64,000 nucleotides of DNA from Amyelois transitella (GCF_032362555.1 NC_083510.1:6785501-6849500), one strand, 5' to 3'. Shown: positions 36,082 through 48,027, counted from the first letter of the stretch. Notes: generated by a model from the sequence alone, not told the origin. Numbers and translations: made by a program.

Positions 36082-36310
36082 TTACATCTATATCCCTCCT
36101 TTGCGGGGGTAGACAGAACCAACCGTGTTGAATAGACTGAAAGGCTAGGTTCAGTTTTATTGCTCAGTGATGGAATCGAGATTCAAATAGTGACAGGTTG
36201 CTAGCCATTGCTGAAAATAAGAATACCAAGTTTTAAGTCCTATCTTTAGTAACCTTTTACGACATCCATGGAAAAGATATGGAGTGGTTCTATTCTAAAG
36301 GGGACTGACA
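36082..36310 (-). repeat. SINE family A copy
   Basis: Read on the minus strand, it runs from a diverged 5' end near 36308 through GGTTACTAAAGATAGG-type and GGCTAGCAACCTGTCACTAT boxes to the TCTACCCCCGCAAAGGAGGG tail region. It is older than the copies at 10131 and 56473. Confidence 0.75.
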
Positions 36311-36920
36311 TCTCCACGTTTTATACAACACTGAGTTTTGTAAGAAATTATCGTTTTGCTTGTCAACAAAACATGACACGTGCCAATCAACAAGTCGTTG
36401 AAATAATACATATTTCAGTGTTTGTGAAAGTTGTGATTAATATACGATGGTATAAATATTTATTAGTTTGCCCACGAATTAGGTTCAGCCTCATGTAGGA
36501 TCAATAGCTTGTATATCATTTAAACATCTTACCAAATAAACAGATTACAGATAAACAGATATATAGTATAGTTGTGTGACGTCTTTAATGGCGGGAAACA
36601 CTTTGTCACCGCGAATGTTACAAATTTAAGCGTACGGATCATTTTTAAATATTAAGTTTGTTAGAAAGATAATTTGTTGATATATTTAAAATGTTATTAT
36701 TTCACAAGCATTTGTTATATTACTTAAATTTTACTAAATCATCTTAGTACTCGCTGTTTTGCATATTTAGTTCATTTTTTCGCTATGAATAGAACTCTAT
36801 AAGGCGACGTATTTATAGTTATTTTTAGGTACATGTGCACTGGATTCACATGGATATTAGTTAGTGAGAATCTCCATTGGCGAAAGAAAAAATAAATAAT
36901 ACATACATACATACATAAAC

Positions 36921-39072
36921 TCACGCCTCTTTCCCGGAGGGGTAGGCAGAGACTACCTCTTTCCACTTGCCACGATCCCTGCATACTTCCTTTGCTTCAT
37001 CCACATTCATAACTCTCTTCATGCAAGCTCGGCGGTTTCGGGCACTTTTGACCTGACCCTTCACCAGGACGTCCTTAATTTGATCAAGATATGTTCGTCT
37101 AGGTCTTCCCACCCCGACCTTTCCCTCCACACTCTCCTTGTATATCTGCTTAGTCAACCTGTTTTCATTCATCCTCTCCACATGACCGAACCATCTCAAC
37201 ATACCCTTTTCTATTCCTGTAACTACATCTTCTTTCACATCACAACATTCCCTTATCACGCTGTTCCTTATCCGGTCACTCAATTTCACACCCAACATAC
37301 TCCTTAACGCTCTCATTTCCACTGCATTTATTCTGCTTTCGTGCTTCTTTTGCCATACCCAACTTTCACTCCCATACATTAATGTCGGGACCAACACGCC
37401 CCTGTGCACAGCCAGTCGAACCTTTTTGGATAGTTTCTGACTGCTCATAAAGGCATGCAAAGCTCCATTCACCATGTTCCCCGCGTTCACTCTCCTTTCA
37501 ATATCACTATCACACTTGCCATCTGATGTAAACTTTGATCCTAGATATACAAACTCTTTCACTTGCTCAACTTTTTCTCCTCCAATTAAAATATTACATG
37601 CTGTCATTTCTTTCTCCATTTCAAAAACCAGTGTTTTAGTTTTACTTACGTTCACTTTCATTCCTTTCTCTTTTAAAGCTTCATGCATACAGTTTACCAT
37701 CTCCTGTAACTCCTCCGCTGATGACGCCAGTATAACCTGATCGTCGGCATAGAGCAGACATTTGACGAGTAATTCATTCATCCTTAATCCACTTTCAGAC
37801 TCTTTCAAATCTGTCAAACAACTATCCATAAATAGGTTGAACAGCCACGGTGACGCAACACATCCCTGCCTAACACCTTTCTCAATCTTAAACCACTCAG
37901 TGTGCGCTCCGTTTATCCTGACACAAGCACTCGAATCCTCATATAAGGATTTCAGTGCTCGTATCAAGAGACTGCTCACCCCATGCATAGAAAGTGCTGA
38001 CCACAATTCATTCCTCTCAACTCTGTCATAGGCCTTTTCCAAATCCACGAATGTGCAATAGACTTTTTGACTCTTGGCCAAAAACTTTTCGGCTATGCAC
38101 CGCAAAGAAAAGACCTGATCAGTACATCCCATTCCCTTTCGAAATCCCGCTTGAGCATCCCATATTTTGTCATCAGTTTCATTCCTGACTCTATTAATCA
38201 ATACCTTAGCATACAATTTGCCGACGACGCTAAGCAGGCTTATACCACGATAATTTTTGCAGTCCAGTTGTGACCCTTTTCCTTTGTAAAGTGGCACAAT
38301 AACAGCCTTACACCAATCTTTTGGTACTCGGCCGCTTCTCCAACACAAATTGAAAAGGCAGTACAACTGTCTAGCTACGACGCCTTTTCCTGCTTTAAGC
38401 ATCTCGACCGACACTCTATCATACCCGGCAGCCTTACCCGCTTTCATACTCTTAAGTGCTTCCACAATTTCAAACAATCAATTTCGCCTTCCATCTCATT
38501 CTCTTTTTCTTCGCTATAGCAGAACTCTTTCTTATTTTCTTCCTTTTTTTCAAATAAACTCTCAAAATAGTCCTTCCATATCTTTAGCACACATTCTTTT
38601 CCTTTCACAACGCTACCATCCTGGCATCTGATCCTAGTCAGCTCTCTGGTTATAGTTTTTCCTCGGGCTGACCTTACGGATTTCCAGAATACTTTCAGAT
38701 TTGACTGAAAGTCTTCTGATAGCCTTTTATCAAAATCCTCTTTATACTCTTCTTTCTTTCTAATCACAGCTTTCTTAACCAAATCTTTCATTTTTTTATA
38801 TTCCTTACGTGCTTCATTCACATCCTCATCTATAACCTCTTGCATTCTTAAGTTAGCTTTTGCTGCTAACAAATCCAGCCATGCTTTCTTCTTTAAACGC
38901 ACAAGTTCTTGCACATCTTTACTCATCCACGCATTTTTGTGATTTTTCCCTTTCCTTCTTCTACTTACACCACACACTTCAACAGCTACTTTCACAATTC
39001 TTTCTTTAAATTCCTTCCATCCATCTTCAATATTGCTCCTCTCATCTAAATCTTCAATTTCATCCTTCAGTC
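36921..39072 (-). pseudogene. Reverse transcriptase of the LINE, frameshifted
   Basis: Two overlapping minus-strand frames make up the protein. The upstream piece (from the gypsy junction down to ~38444) has the linker region after the lost endonuclease. The downstream piece (38477-36921, 518 residues) has RT motifs: YRGISLLSV, VDLEKAYDRV (Asp 145), GVRQGCVASPWLFN, YADDQVILAS (243-246), then the LRWFGHVERM region typical of RTE and related LINEs. A one- or two-base indel near 38478 separates the frames. With the 5' truncation and the gypsy insertion, it cannot make a working enzyme. The clade call (RTE-like) is from the C-terminal motif and the short-repeat 3' tail and is not certain. Confidence 0.85.
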
Positions 39073-39981
39073 TGTGGCTACCAACATACTTACCAACAAG
39101 ATTACCTTACCCATTACCGAGCACAACCATTACCTTCATAATATTTACAATTACAATACCTTACCAGGATATAACAAATATAATACATATATATATAAGA
39201 GATGAATAAAACAAATCAAGCACTTTAATATCATGCCGACTTCGTTGCCCAGAAACCAGAAGAAGCTAGTTCTGAAAAGAACTGTTTGTGAGCGCGTGCA
39301 CATTGACATGCCACACATCGTGCATCAGCAGTTCTTCCAGGCAGCATCAGCATCTTCACACGCCAATTCTTCACACTGCATTATTGTCCATCGGATCTCC
39401 GTCCGAAACAACACAAGTCAAGAGTTCGACGCACACACTGCACTTCGCGAGAGCATCACGAGCGCGACCTCACGCCGCAAGTTCAAATTAACACTGAGGC
39501 GGGGAGCAAGCAGCAAGACGGTTTTATACGCAAGCAAGTTTCACCCAACAAACATCGCGTGCACACCGCACGTGGCGCCCTCGGCGCGCCTGCGGCCGCA
39601 CCGGGCGTCACAGAAACTCAAGCTCGACACGTGTAGCGGAAACGAGACGGAGCTATCCAGACTCAAGAGACAGCAATGCAAAATTCTCAGAAATCTATGC
39701 AAATTCATTTTATTATCCTCAAAAACTTTTAGATAGATTTCCTATTGTAAATACGCCCACACTATTGGCTATAATTCGATATTTCTGATTTGTTACAAAT
39801 AACTTCTCTTTATCATTGGTTATAATTCCGTATTTTTGATTCGTCCATGCCTTTTCCATTGTAAATAGTTTTATATAAATATGTCCAACTTTTGTAAATA
39901 AATCATTCCATTCTCACCTTCTGAAACGGAGTATTATTCTACTACAACAAACCCTGGAGAATCTCTCTCTCTCTCCCCAAA
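39073..39981 (+). repeat. 5' LTR of the gypsy element
   Basis: 909 bp beginning TGTGGCTACC and ending CTCTCTCCCCAAA. Against the 3' LTR I find one difference, in the CT tract near the end. A TATATAAA-like box and the AATAAA at 39898-39903 are likely promoter and poly(A) signals. The 167-codon frame inside is present in both LTRs and is not a known protein. Confidence 0.92.
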
Positions 39982-40108
39982 TTGGTGACCTCCGACTGAA
40001 CAACAACATCAAGAAGAAGAATCCCTGCTCGTCGGCCCAGCGGAAAAATTCCAAAAGAAAAATTTCAACGCGGAATCTCTGCCCGACTGCAACAAAGAAG
40101 GAATCAAC

Positions 40109-41026
40109 ATGGACGCCGAAAAATCTGCCGCAAATGCCGCCGCCGCCGCCGCATCGCAGTCCACACAGCCCGATCCAGCCCACGTCCACAACCAGCCCGA
40201 AATCGCCAACATATCCCTCGCTCTGCGGATACCACCATTCTGGCGCGACCGACCACGTCTATGGTTCTACAGTTTCGAGGCTGCCACCCACGACCAAAGG
40301 AAGGGTGAACAGAAGATGGCGCAGATGGTCATCGCTCGTCTAGAAAAACAAGATATAGAGCAAATCAGCGACCTCCTCTACAATCCGCCAGAGACGAACC
40401 CATACCAGGCCATCAAAGAGCGTCTCATCACCGCCTATGAAGAATCGGACAGCCGGCAATTCCAAAAGCTTCTGTCCGAAATGGAACTAGGCGACCAGAA
40501 GCCGACCCACCTGCTACGACGGATGCGCGATCTCGCTCGAGACAGAATTCCCGACGCCACACTACGACTCATGTGGACCAACCATCTACCGGCACATATT
40601 CGCTCTGTCCTCGCCGTAAGCGAATCATTTAGCTCAAAAACCGCACTAGAAGAGCTTGCCCTACTTGCCGACAAAATGATGGAGCAACATCGGGAAATTT
40701 CTGCCATCAACACAACCACGTCGTCGCAGTCGCAATCATCATCACAAGCCCAGTCATCATCGCAATCGTCAGATACACAATTTCTTATCAACGAGTTAAG
40801 AAAACTTTCCGTCGAAATCGCCGAACTGAAATCAAGACCGCCATACAACAACAACAATTATCGAAGAAATCGATCCCAGTCCCGGAACCGCAACTATTCT
40901 CGTCCCAACTCACGAGACAATTCGCCATCGCCACATTGTTTCTACCACCGACGTTTTGGAGCACAAGCGAGAAAATGCACATCGCCCTGTTCCTACATGA
41001 CGAAAAACGAGAAGCCGGAAAACTAG
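40109..41026 (+). CDS. Gag of the gypsy element
   Basis: 305 residues, structural protein of the element's particle. After an Ala-rich start comes the capsid-like region with PPFWRDRPRLWFYSFEA, typical of this group of insect retroelements. A Ser/Gln-rich linker, an Arg/Asn-rich stretch and one CCHC-like knuckle (CFYHRRFGAQARKCTSPC) follow. It overlaps pol by ~90 bp. The pol frame is -1 relative to gag, so Pol is probably made by -1 frameshifting in the overlap. A GAAAAAC run near 41000 is a possible but imperfect slip site. Confidence 0.88.
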   Translation: MDAEKSAANAAAAAASQSTQPDPAHVHNQPEIANISLALRIPPFWRDRPRLWFYSFEAATHDQRKGEQKMAQMVIARLEKQDIEQISDLLYNPPETNPYQAIKERLITAYEESDSRQFQKLLSEMELGDQKPTHLLRRMRDLARDRIPDATLRLMWTNHLPAHIRSVLAVSESFSSKTALEELALLADKMMEQHREISAINTTTSSQSQSSSQAQSSSQSSDTQFLINELRKLSVEIAELKSRPPYNNNNYRRNRSQSRNRNYSRPNSRDNSPSPHCFYHRRFGAQARKCTSPCSYMTKNEKPEN

Positions 41027-44000
41027 ACCGAACGTTGGCCGAGGCGGAACCCAGCGTTCTCCCATGTACATACCGCCTATTCGTCACAGACAAAAAAACT
41101 GGATTATCTTTCCTGGTGGACACCGGCGCGAACATTTCGGCTATACCTAGGCTAAAAACCAGCCTAACTAAGCCGCTACCCTACAAGCTGTATGCCGCCA
41201 ACAACACCGTCATATCAACATACGGCGAAAAAACACTCGAACTCGATCTCAACCTACGTCGTCCATACAAGTGGAAATTCATCGTCGCAGACGTATCGAA
41301 GCCGATCCTGGGAGCCGATTTTCTCAAACATCATCAACTCATCGTCGATCTCAAAAACAAAAGACTAATCGACAACGTTACGAGTCTAAAGGTCAACGCC
41401 CCTGTTCGAGCAACATCTGTACCTACAATACGCAGTATTGACTCGAATAATTCGTATCACGCGATACTCGCCGATTATCCCGGAATTACTCGTCTCACCG
41501 CCATGAATATCAACAATAGCAAGATCAACGTCCAACATTACATCGAAACCGAAGGTCAACCTGTTCACTGCCGAGCTCGTCCCATACCACCTCATCGCTA
41601 CGAGAAAGTCAAGCAAGAGTTCCAAAACATGATCGAACAAGGACTCTGTCGACCCAGCAAGAGCCCATGGTCATCACCACTTCACGTCGTACCAAAGAAG
41701 AACGGAGACATCAGAGTCTGTGGTGATTATCGCCGTCTCAATGCGATCACCAAACCCGACCGCTATCCAGTTCCAAGGGTTAAAGACTTCACCTACCAGC
41801 TTGCCGGGAAGACCATATTCTCAGTTTTGGACTTAAATCGAGCTTATCAACAACTGATGGTTCGTGAGGAAGACATCGAGAAGACAGCCATCATCACACC
41901 GATGGGACTATTCGAATTCCCACGAATGTGTCCAGGTCTCAAGAACGCAGGTCAAACTTTCCAACGATTCATCCACCAAGTACTCAAAGGACAACCTTTC
42001 GTCTTTCCATTCATCGACGACGTACTCATAGCATCAGAAAACGAAACCCAGCACCGTGAACACCTACGACAAGTACTCGAACGACTTGAAGAACATGGCA
42101 TTACCATCAATCCTGCAAAATGTCACTTTGGCCAACCTGAAGTTAAGTTCTTGGGCTACATCGTATCCAAAGATGGTATCAAACCACCAGCTGAAAAGGT
42201 AGACATCATCTCAAAATACCCCAAGCCCAACACTATCGAAGAACTACGTCGTTTTCTCGGTATGTTGAATTTCTACCGCGATCACATACCTAACGCCGCA
42301 TCTATCCAAGCACCACTCAATGCACATCTCCACAACGTCAAGAAACGTGACAAAACCGTCATACAATGGACACAAGAGTCATCGGACGCATTCGAAGCAT
42401 GTAAAAACAGCATATGCAACGCTGCTTTACTCGCCCACCCGTCCCACGATGCTACTTACGCCCTATTTTGCGACGCTTCGGATAAATCAGCTGGCGCCGT
42501 GCTACAACAATACATCGACGAAAAATGGCAACCACTTGGCTATTTTTCTAAGAAGTTTTCCAGCGCACAAACAAAATATTCAACATACGACAGAGAACTA
42601 CAAGCAATCTACATGGCCGTCAAACACTTCCGAAAAATGTTCGAGGGACGTCCACTGATCATTTTCACCGATCACAAACCTCTTACGTTCGCTATGCACA
42701 AAATAACGTCGACTACAGAAACGCCACGCCGTACCCGACAACTCCTATTCATCAGTGAGTTCACAACCGACATACGCCATGTGAGCGGAAAAAACAACAT
42801 CGTAGCCGATGCCCTAAGTCGCATAGAAGCAGTATCGTTCCCGTCTACAATCAATTACGAAGAAATTGCAAAAGCCCAACACGAAGACACATCTGTACCC
42901 GACTTACAAAAACAAGACAACATCTGTCTCAAGAAAATCATCATTCCCAACACCGACGTCGAACTCTACTGCGAAACATCAACATCGAACATACGCCCAT
43001 ACATCCCCGAAAAATATCGCGAAGAAGTATTCAAGAGTGTACACAACATCAACCACCCCGGTACACGCACAACACGGAAGATGGCATCTCAAAAATATTT
43101 TTGGCCGTCAATGAATAGCGACATCTCAAGATGGACGAAAAGCTGCATCGATTGTCAAAAAAACAAAATTCAACGCCATACCTACAGCGAAGTTTCGAAA
43201 TTCCCGCCAACTGAACGTTTTCGACACGTACACGTGGACATCGTCGGACCGCTACCTACGACGCCTCAAGGTTATCGCTACCTAGTAACCATGATTGACC
43301 GCGAAACGAAATGGCCCGAAGCAATACCTACCGAAGAAATAACAGCTGACAAAGTTACCGAAGTAATTTACAACCACTGGATTACGAGATTCGGATGCCC
43401 TACAACACTCACCAGCGACCAAGGACGTCAGTTCGAAAGTCAACTTTTCAACAACCTTATGAAGCTTATGGGAATCTCCAAAAATCGCACTACAGCATAC
43501 CATCCGCAATCAAACGGTATCGTCGAACGCTGGCACAGAACACTGAAGACCGCACTACGCACCCGGCTATCAAGTTCAAGGTCATGGATCGACGAGTTAC
43601 CTACAGTCCTATTCGGATTACGCGCCACCCTACGCACAGACGCTGAAGTTAGCCCAGCCGAACTCACATATGGCTACAACTTACGTCTACCGGGTGAATT
43701 TTTCACTACGTCATCAATACCTACATCAATGGACTACAACTTCGTCGAAAAACTACGATCTACCATCAAAGAACATAGCCCGCAACAGTCAACAGTACAT
43801 CACAACAGCAATCCACGCATCTTCATTCATAAAGACCTACAAGATTGCACACACGTATTTGTTCGTGTTGACGCCGTTAAGAAGTCACTTCAATCACCAT
43901 ACGAAGGCCCTTATCGTGTTATCAAGAGACTAACGAACAAGTACTACACCATTCAATTACCGGATCGCGAGTCAAACATTTCAATAGACCGACTCAAGCC

Positions 44001-44232
44001 TGCCTACCTATTGCAAGACGACGACATCGCAAATTCATCAACAATGTCAACACAAGTTCAAGCTCAAGCTACACTAGGTCAAGGTCAAGCTATCACTAAG
44101 GCACAGGCGCAAGAAAGTACCTCACCACAGAAAATTCCCGCTCCGGTCAATACGAGCAACATGACGCCACAACAAATGGATAAGAAAACTCGTGTCGGCC
44201 GTGCCGTCAGGTTGCCGGTACGTTTCACTTGA
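40936..44232 (+). CDS. Pol polyprotein of the gypsy element (PR-RT-RNaseH-IN)
   Basis: 1098 open codons; the first Met is probably not the true start because the frame is entered from gag. Protease: DTGA at 62-65. Reverse transcriptase: SVLDLNRAYQQ with Asp 299, and FIDDVLIAS with the DD at 361-362. RNase H: D513, E554, D579. Integrase: zinc site H703, H707, C737, C740, then D768, D828, E864 for the DDE triad, and a GPY-type segment near the end (PYEGPYRVIKRL). All catalytic residues are present and there is no stop, so the enzyme could work. There is no chromodomain and no env. Confidence 0.93.
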   Translation: MFLPPTFWSTSEKMHIALFLHDEKREAGKLDRTLAEAEPSVLPCTYRLFVTDKKTGLSFLVDTGANISAIPRLKTSLTKPLPYKLYAANNTVISTYGEKTLELDLNLRRPYKWKFIVADVSKPILGADFLKHHQLIVDLKNKRLIDNVTSLKVNAPVRATSVPTIRSIDSNNSYHAILADYPGITRLTAMNINNSKINVQHYIETEGQPVHCRARPIPPHRYEKVKQEFQNMIEQGLCRPSKSPWSSPLHVVPKKNGDIRVCGDYRRLNAITKPDRYPVPRVKDFTYQLAGKTIFSVLDLNRAYQQLMVREEDIEKTAIITPMGLFEFPRMCPGLKNAGQTFQRFIHQVLKGQPFVFPFIDDVLIASENETQHREHLRQVLERLEEHGITINPAKCHFGQPEVKFLGYIVSKDGIKPPAEKVDIISKYPKPNTIEELRRFLGMLNFYRDHIPNAASIQAPLNAHLHNVKKRDKTVIQWTQESSDAFEACKNSICNAALLAHPSHDATYALFCDASDKSAGAVLQQYIDEKWQPLGYFSKKFSSAQTKYSTYDRELQAIYMAVKHFRKMFEGRPLIIFTDHKPLTFAMHKITSTTETPRRTRQLLFISEFTTDIRHVSGKNNIVADALSRIEAVSFPSTINYEEIAKAQHEDTSVPDLQKQDNICLKKIIIPNTDVELYCETSTSNIRPYIPEKYREEVFKSVHNINHPGTRTTRKMASQKYFWPSMNSDISRWTKSCIDCQKNKIQRHTYSEVSKFPPTERFRHVHVDIVGPLPTTPQGYRYLVTMIDRETKWPEAIPTEEITADKVTEVIYNHWITRFGCPTTLTSDQGRQFESQLFNNLMKLMGISKNRTTAYHPQSNGIVERWHRTLKTALRTRLSSSRSWIDELPTVLFGLRATLRTDAEVSPAELTYGYNLRLPGEFFTTSSIPTSMDYNFVEKLRSTIKEHSPQQSTVHHNSNPRIFIHKDLQDCTHVFVRVDAVKKSLQSPYEGPYRVIKRLTNKYYTIQLPDRESNISIDRLKPAYLLQDDDIANSSTMSTQVQAQATLGQGQAITKAQAQESTSPQKIPAPVNTSNMTPQQMDKKTRVGRAVRLPVRFT

Positions 44233-44242
44233 GGGGGAGTAC

Positions 44243-45151
44243 TGTGGCTACCAACATACTTACCAACAAGATTACCTTACCCATTACCGAGCACAACCAT
44301 TACCTTCATAATATTTACAATTACAATACCTTACCAGGATATAACAAATATAATACATATATATATAAGAGATGAATAAAACAAATCAAGCACTTTAATA
44401 TCATGCCGACTTCGTTGCCCAGAAACCAGAAGAAGCTAGTTCTGAAAAGAACTGTTTGTGAGCGCGTGCACATTGACATGCCACACATCGTGCATCAGCA
44501 GTTCTTCCAGGCAGCATCAGCATCTTCACACGCCAATTCTTCACACTGCATTATTGTCCATCGGATCTCCGTCCGAAACAACACAAGTCAAGAGTTCGAC
44601 GCACACACTGCACTTCGCGAGAGCATCACGAGCGCGACCTCACGCCGCAAGTTCAAATTAACACTGAGGCGGGGAGCAAGCAGCAAGACGGTTTTATACG
44701 CAAGCAAGTTTCACCCAACAAACATCGCGTGCACACCGCACGTGGCGCCCTCGGCGCGCCTGCGGCCGCACCGGGCGTCACAGAAACTCAAGCTCGACAC
44801 GTGTAGCGGAAACGAGACGGAGCTATCCAGACTCAAGAGACAGCAATGCAAAATTCTCAGAAATCTATGCAAATTCATTTTATTATCCTCAAAAACTTTT
44901 AGATAGATTTCCTATTGTAAATACGCCCACACTATTGGCTATAATTCGATATTTCTGATTTGTTACAAATAACTTCTCTTTATCATTGGTTATAATTCCG
45001 TATTTTTGATTCGTCCATGCCTTTTCCATTGTAAATAGTTTTATATAAATATGTCCAACTTTTGTAAATAAATCATTCCATTCTCACCTTCTGAAACGGA
45101 GTATTATTCTACTACAACAAACCCTGGAGAATCTCTCTCTCTCTCTCCAAA
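44243..45151 (+). repeat. 3' LTR of the gypsy element
   Basis: Same 909 bp as the 5' LTR, offset 5170 bases. It is preceded directly by the purine tract and followed by the AGTC target duplication. Confidence 0.92.
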
Positions 45152-45880
45152 AGTCTATTAATATACTTCTTACCTACATCCATACATAAATAATACAAAT
45201 CGGGAAATATAAACTTTCCGTGAAAGTATGACTTTTGAAATGGGGAGGACAACGTAGGTATAAATTTGAAGGTCTAAAAAAGGCTTAAGTTTTCTAGCTT
45301 TATGATAAAAAAAAATATTTCATAGCAAGTGCTATAATGTGCTACGCTGTCGTAACGTATCCTTGAAAAACTTTCTGTAGCCATAATGCTACGGCCGGAT
45401 GCTACAAGTCGGCGTAGCACCGCCATAGAGGCACGAATGACTTTAATGTCAATTTGATTTATTTTTTAAATGAAAATAAAAATGTACAAATTATATTGTG
45501 TTGTATTACATGATGGATACATTTAATGTTTGGTATTCGCTTGTCTATATTGCCGTACAAAATTTGGAAATATTCCAAAACACGTACTACATAGCTTTAG
45601 TAACTTAATTGAAGATATATGATACTGAATATTTTTATTTGTTTCCCCGCATGCATAGGATAAGTTACGACACATATGCATGTGAACCGACCACATCATT
45701 CAGAGCAATTGGTCGCGTCGGCGAAGTTTATTTTGAGACGCCCTCCACAATTGATACAGAAGTGGCCACCTAGTGCGTTTCCTTACTATTTGGTACTCAT
45801 AGATAAGAAGTATAAAAATCTTTTAAACATTATCCTAAGGGATTCATGTAGTTTGACATTTTCAACTTCGTCTCTCATTG

Positions 45881-45937
45881 GCTTCCTTAAGGGAAACTCA
45901 TCACTAACCAATAGTGATGAGTTTCCCTTAAGGAAGC
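45881..45937. repeat. Perfect 26-bp hairpin
   Basis: Arms 45881-45906 and 45912-45937 are exact reverse complements (arm begins GCTTCCTTAAGGG) around the loop ACCAA. Confidence 0.9.
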
Positions 45938-48027
45938 ATTTAATAATATATAATGTTTCGAAAATATTCTATTTTTTTTATTTTTTATTTAAAAAAAAAA
46001 ATAAAAAAAAAATATTCTAGCTGCGGATCGATTCTTATTCTTAGCAACTTGCTTTAATTTTGAATTACATTTACAATAACATTCCTGCTCAATACATTTC
46101 TTTATTGCTTTTTAGTATTACTAAATTTAGGTGGCTGCGCCCGCAGTAGCACGTAAAAATGTATATTATAATTCACTTAAATAGTTAGGAATACTTTGTA
46201 CCCAATTAAATAAAGTTGAACTGCAAATTATGACTTAATACGAGTAGTCATGCCCCACATATTCGTTTGCCAAAATAACAACAACTTTGTAACCATATTC
46301 GAGAAAGTGGTAGGAAGGTAGCCGTTTAATATTTGATAGTAGATTTATAAAAAGGTTTATTTTATGTGAAGTTTGAAATTTTTTCACATTCACTATAAAC
46401 CATCTAGTTTTAAGTAGTCCTGCCAAATCTTTTGAACTGAAAGTATCTATATTTGCTTCTGCAGTAAATATAAAAATCCAACGCCGAGTGAGTTGCTGAT
46501 GAAAATCGATGTGCAAAGCACCTAAAGCCGCGCGTGTCACCGAGCGTTATATTAGAGGTTTTGCTATTTGTTAATGCTTCTTTTGTACTGATGCTTTGGA
46601 AGCGGCACTAAACTTAGTTGTAAATAATTTATTCGACGTCAACCAATGTTGTGAAACAAAAAGATGCAACAAATGTTCGAAATGTCCCACAATGATGTAC
46701 ATATGAACAATTTTCATTTTAATTCATTTTCAGCCACTTTGTTTTATGACAAAGGTTGACTGCGATGTTCTTATTTACGATAACTGGCATCGCCGTCTCT
46801 GTCACTTGTAAACATGTTATGATGCGCATACAATAATTTAGGTACTAGACCAACATGAAACTCAAACGTACAACGCAATACGCCACTTTGTCACTGATTC
46901 ATAATAGAAAAAATCATTCGACCGTAACGGAATAGTGTAAATAACTCTTCTTCTTCTTACTCTGCCTCTTTAAATATTTATTATAGGCCTCCATCACTGT
47001 ATTTCACTTTAGGCAGTAAAGGTTCCCTCTGCCAGTTCCCAGCTACACACTAGGATTCGGGTTTTCTGGCTTTGTGACCGGATTGATTTTTTACCCATTT
47101 CCACGTTAGGTTTTCTATTTTTATAGCAGCGACATTACGGAAGATTAATTCCAAAATTATATAATGCTAAGTTTTATACTTGTCTTCACAAACTTTTACG
47201 TTTTCATACTAGCGAAATAACTAAAGAGAAATAAGAAATATTTGTTAATAAATAAATATTTGTCTATGTTATGTATGTACCTTGTTAGCATTCCTTGATA
47301 ACTAAATCGCCCACACTTCGTCAATTACGTTAGAAATATGACTAGTCTAAGAATAGACGTGTTGGACGTACGGACGAGCCCCCTCAATTATATAGTTACG
47401 TCCCTCGACTATCGCTCGAAATGTCAAAGAGTAGTAGTTATCAGATAGCCTCTCGGCACTTAAAGTTTTATTACCGTAATATCCAGTCGGTTTCTAAAGT
47501 CCATTTCCTTTGCAAGTCCCATTCCCCAGTATCTACTACCAGCTTTGGAGATACTATGTCTTGCTTCTTCACACTAAATACTGTGGATCTATCGGAAAAT
47601 ATTTTTCTATAGTTTCTTCTTATAAAAACTTCAAAAATAAAAAATTATTTAAATGAAAGAAAAATCATTAATATTTTTAAATTTTTAATAATATTTAAGC
47701 GAGAATAACACTGGTTATTATTACATGAGTTTCAGTTGGGTTTACGAATAGTTTGTCTCTAATAAGTAATTACTTTAACAAAATCATACCTCACGTAGGT
47801 ATGATTTTGTACTATGGTTTTAAATCATCGCATTTCTGCAACACCACTTGATCTGTTTGCACATCTAAACGAAGATATGTAGAGACCACTAAATAGGAAA
47901 TGGTCGTGACATCGTTCTCCTGTCTTGTGTTGTGCATTTTTATGCAATTGTATAATGGTAAAATTCCACAATGGTTTGAAATATATTCCTAAAATTCAAA
48001 AGAAATTGATACTATTTACCGTGGCTA

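Larger units (their letters stand above)
39073..45151 (+). mobile_element. Ty3/gypsy LTR retrotransposon, apparently complete
   Basis: A 6.08-kb element with 909-bp LTRs, a primer site starting TGGTGACC at 39983, a purine-rich tract GAGGGGGAGTA just before the 3' LTR, open gag and pol, and no env. The 4-bp target duplication AGTC is at 39069-39072 and 45152-45155. It inserted into an older LINE. It is an ordinary cellular retrotransposon. Confidence 0.92.
36904..45185 (-). mobile_element. 5'-truncated RTE-like LINE, split by a gypsy element
   Basis: The LINE reads right to left. Its own sequence is 36904-39072 plus 45156-45185 (about 2.2 kb), interrupted by the LTR element at 39073-45151. 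The coding frame on the minus strand continues across the gap (GKKYINR from the right side, then LKDEIEDLDER on the left), which proves one element was split. The 3' end is a TATGTATGTATG tail. A 12-bp direct repeat ATAAATAATACA flanks it (36892-36903 and 45186-45197) as target-site duplication. The endonuclease region is missing, so it was truncated on insertion. Confidence 0.85.

Noticed and set aside
36772-36984. Small minus-strand frame at the LINE 3' end
   Set aside because: Frame through the LINE tail and its flank; no protein features.
39233-39736. 167-codon open frame, duplicated at 44403-44906
   Set aside because: It lies wholly inside the gypsy LTRs. The duplication is the LTR pair, and the sequence resembles no protein family.
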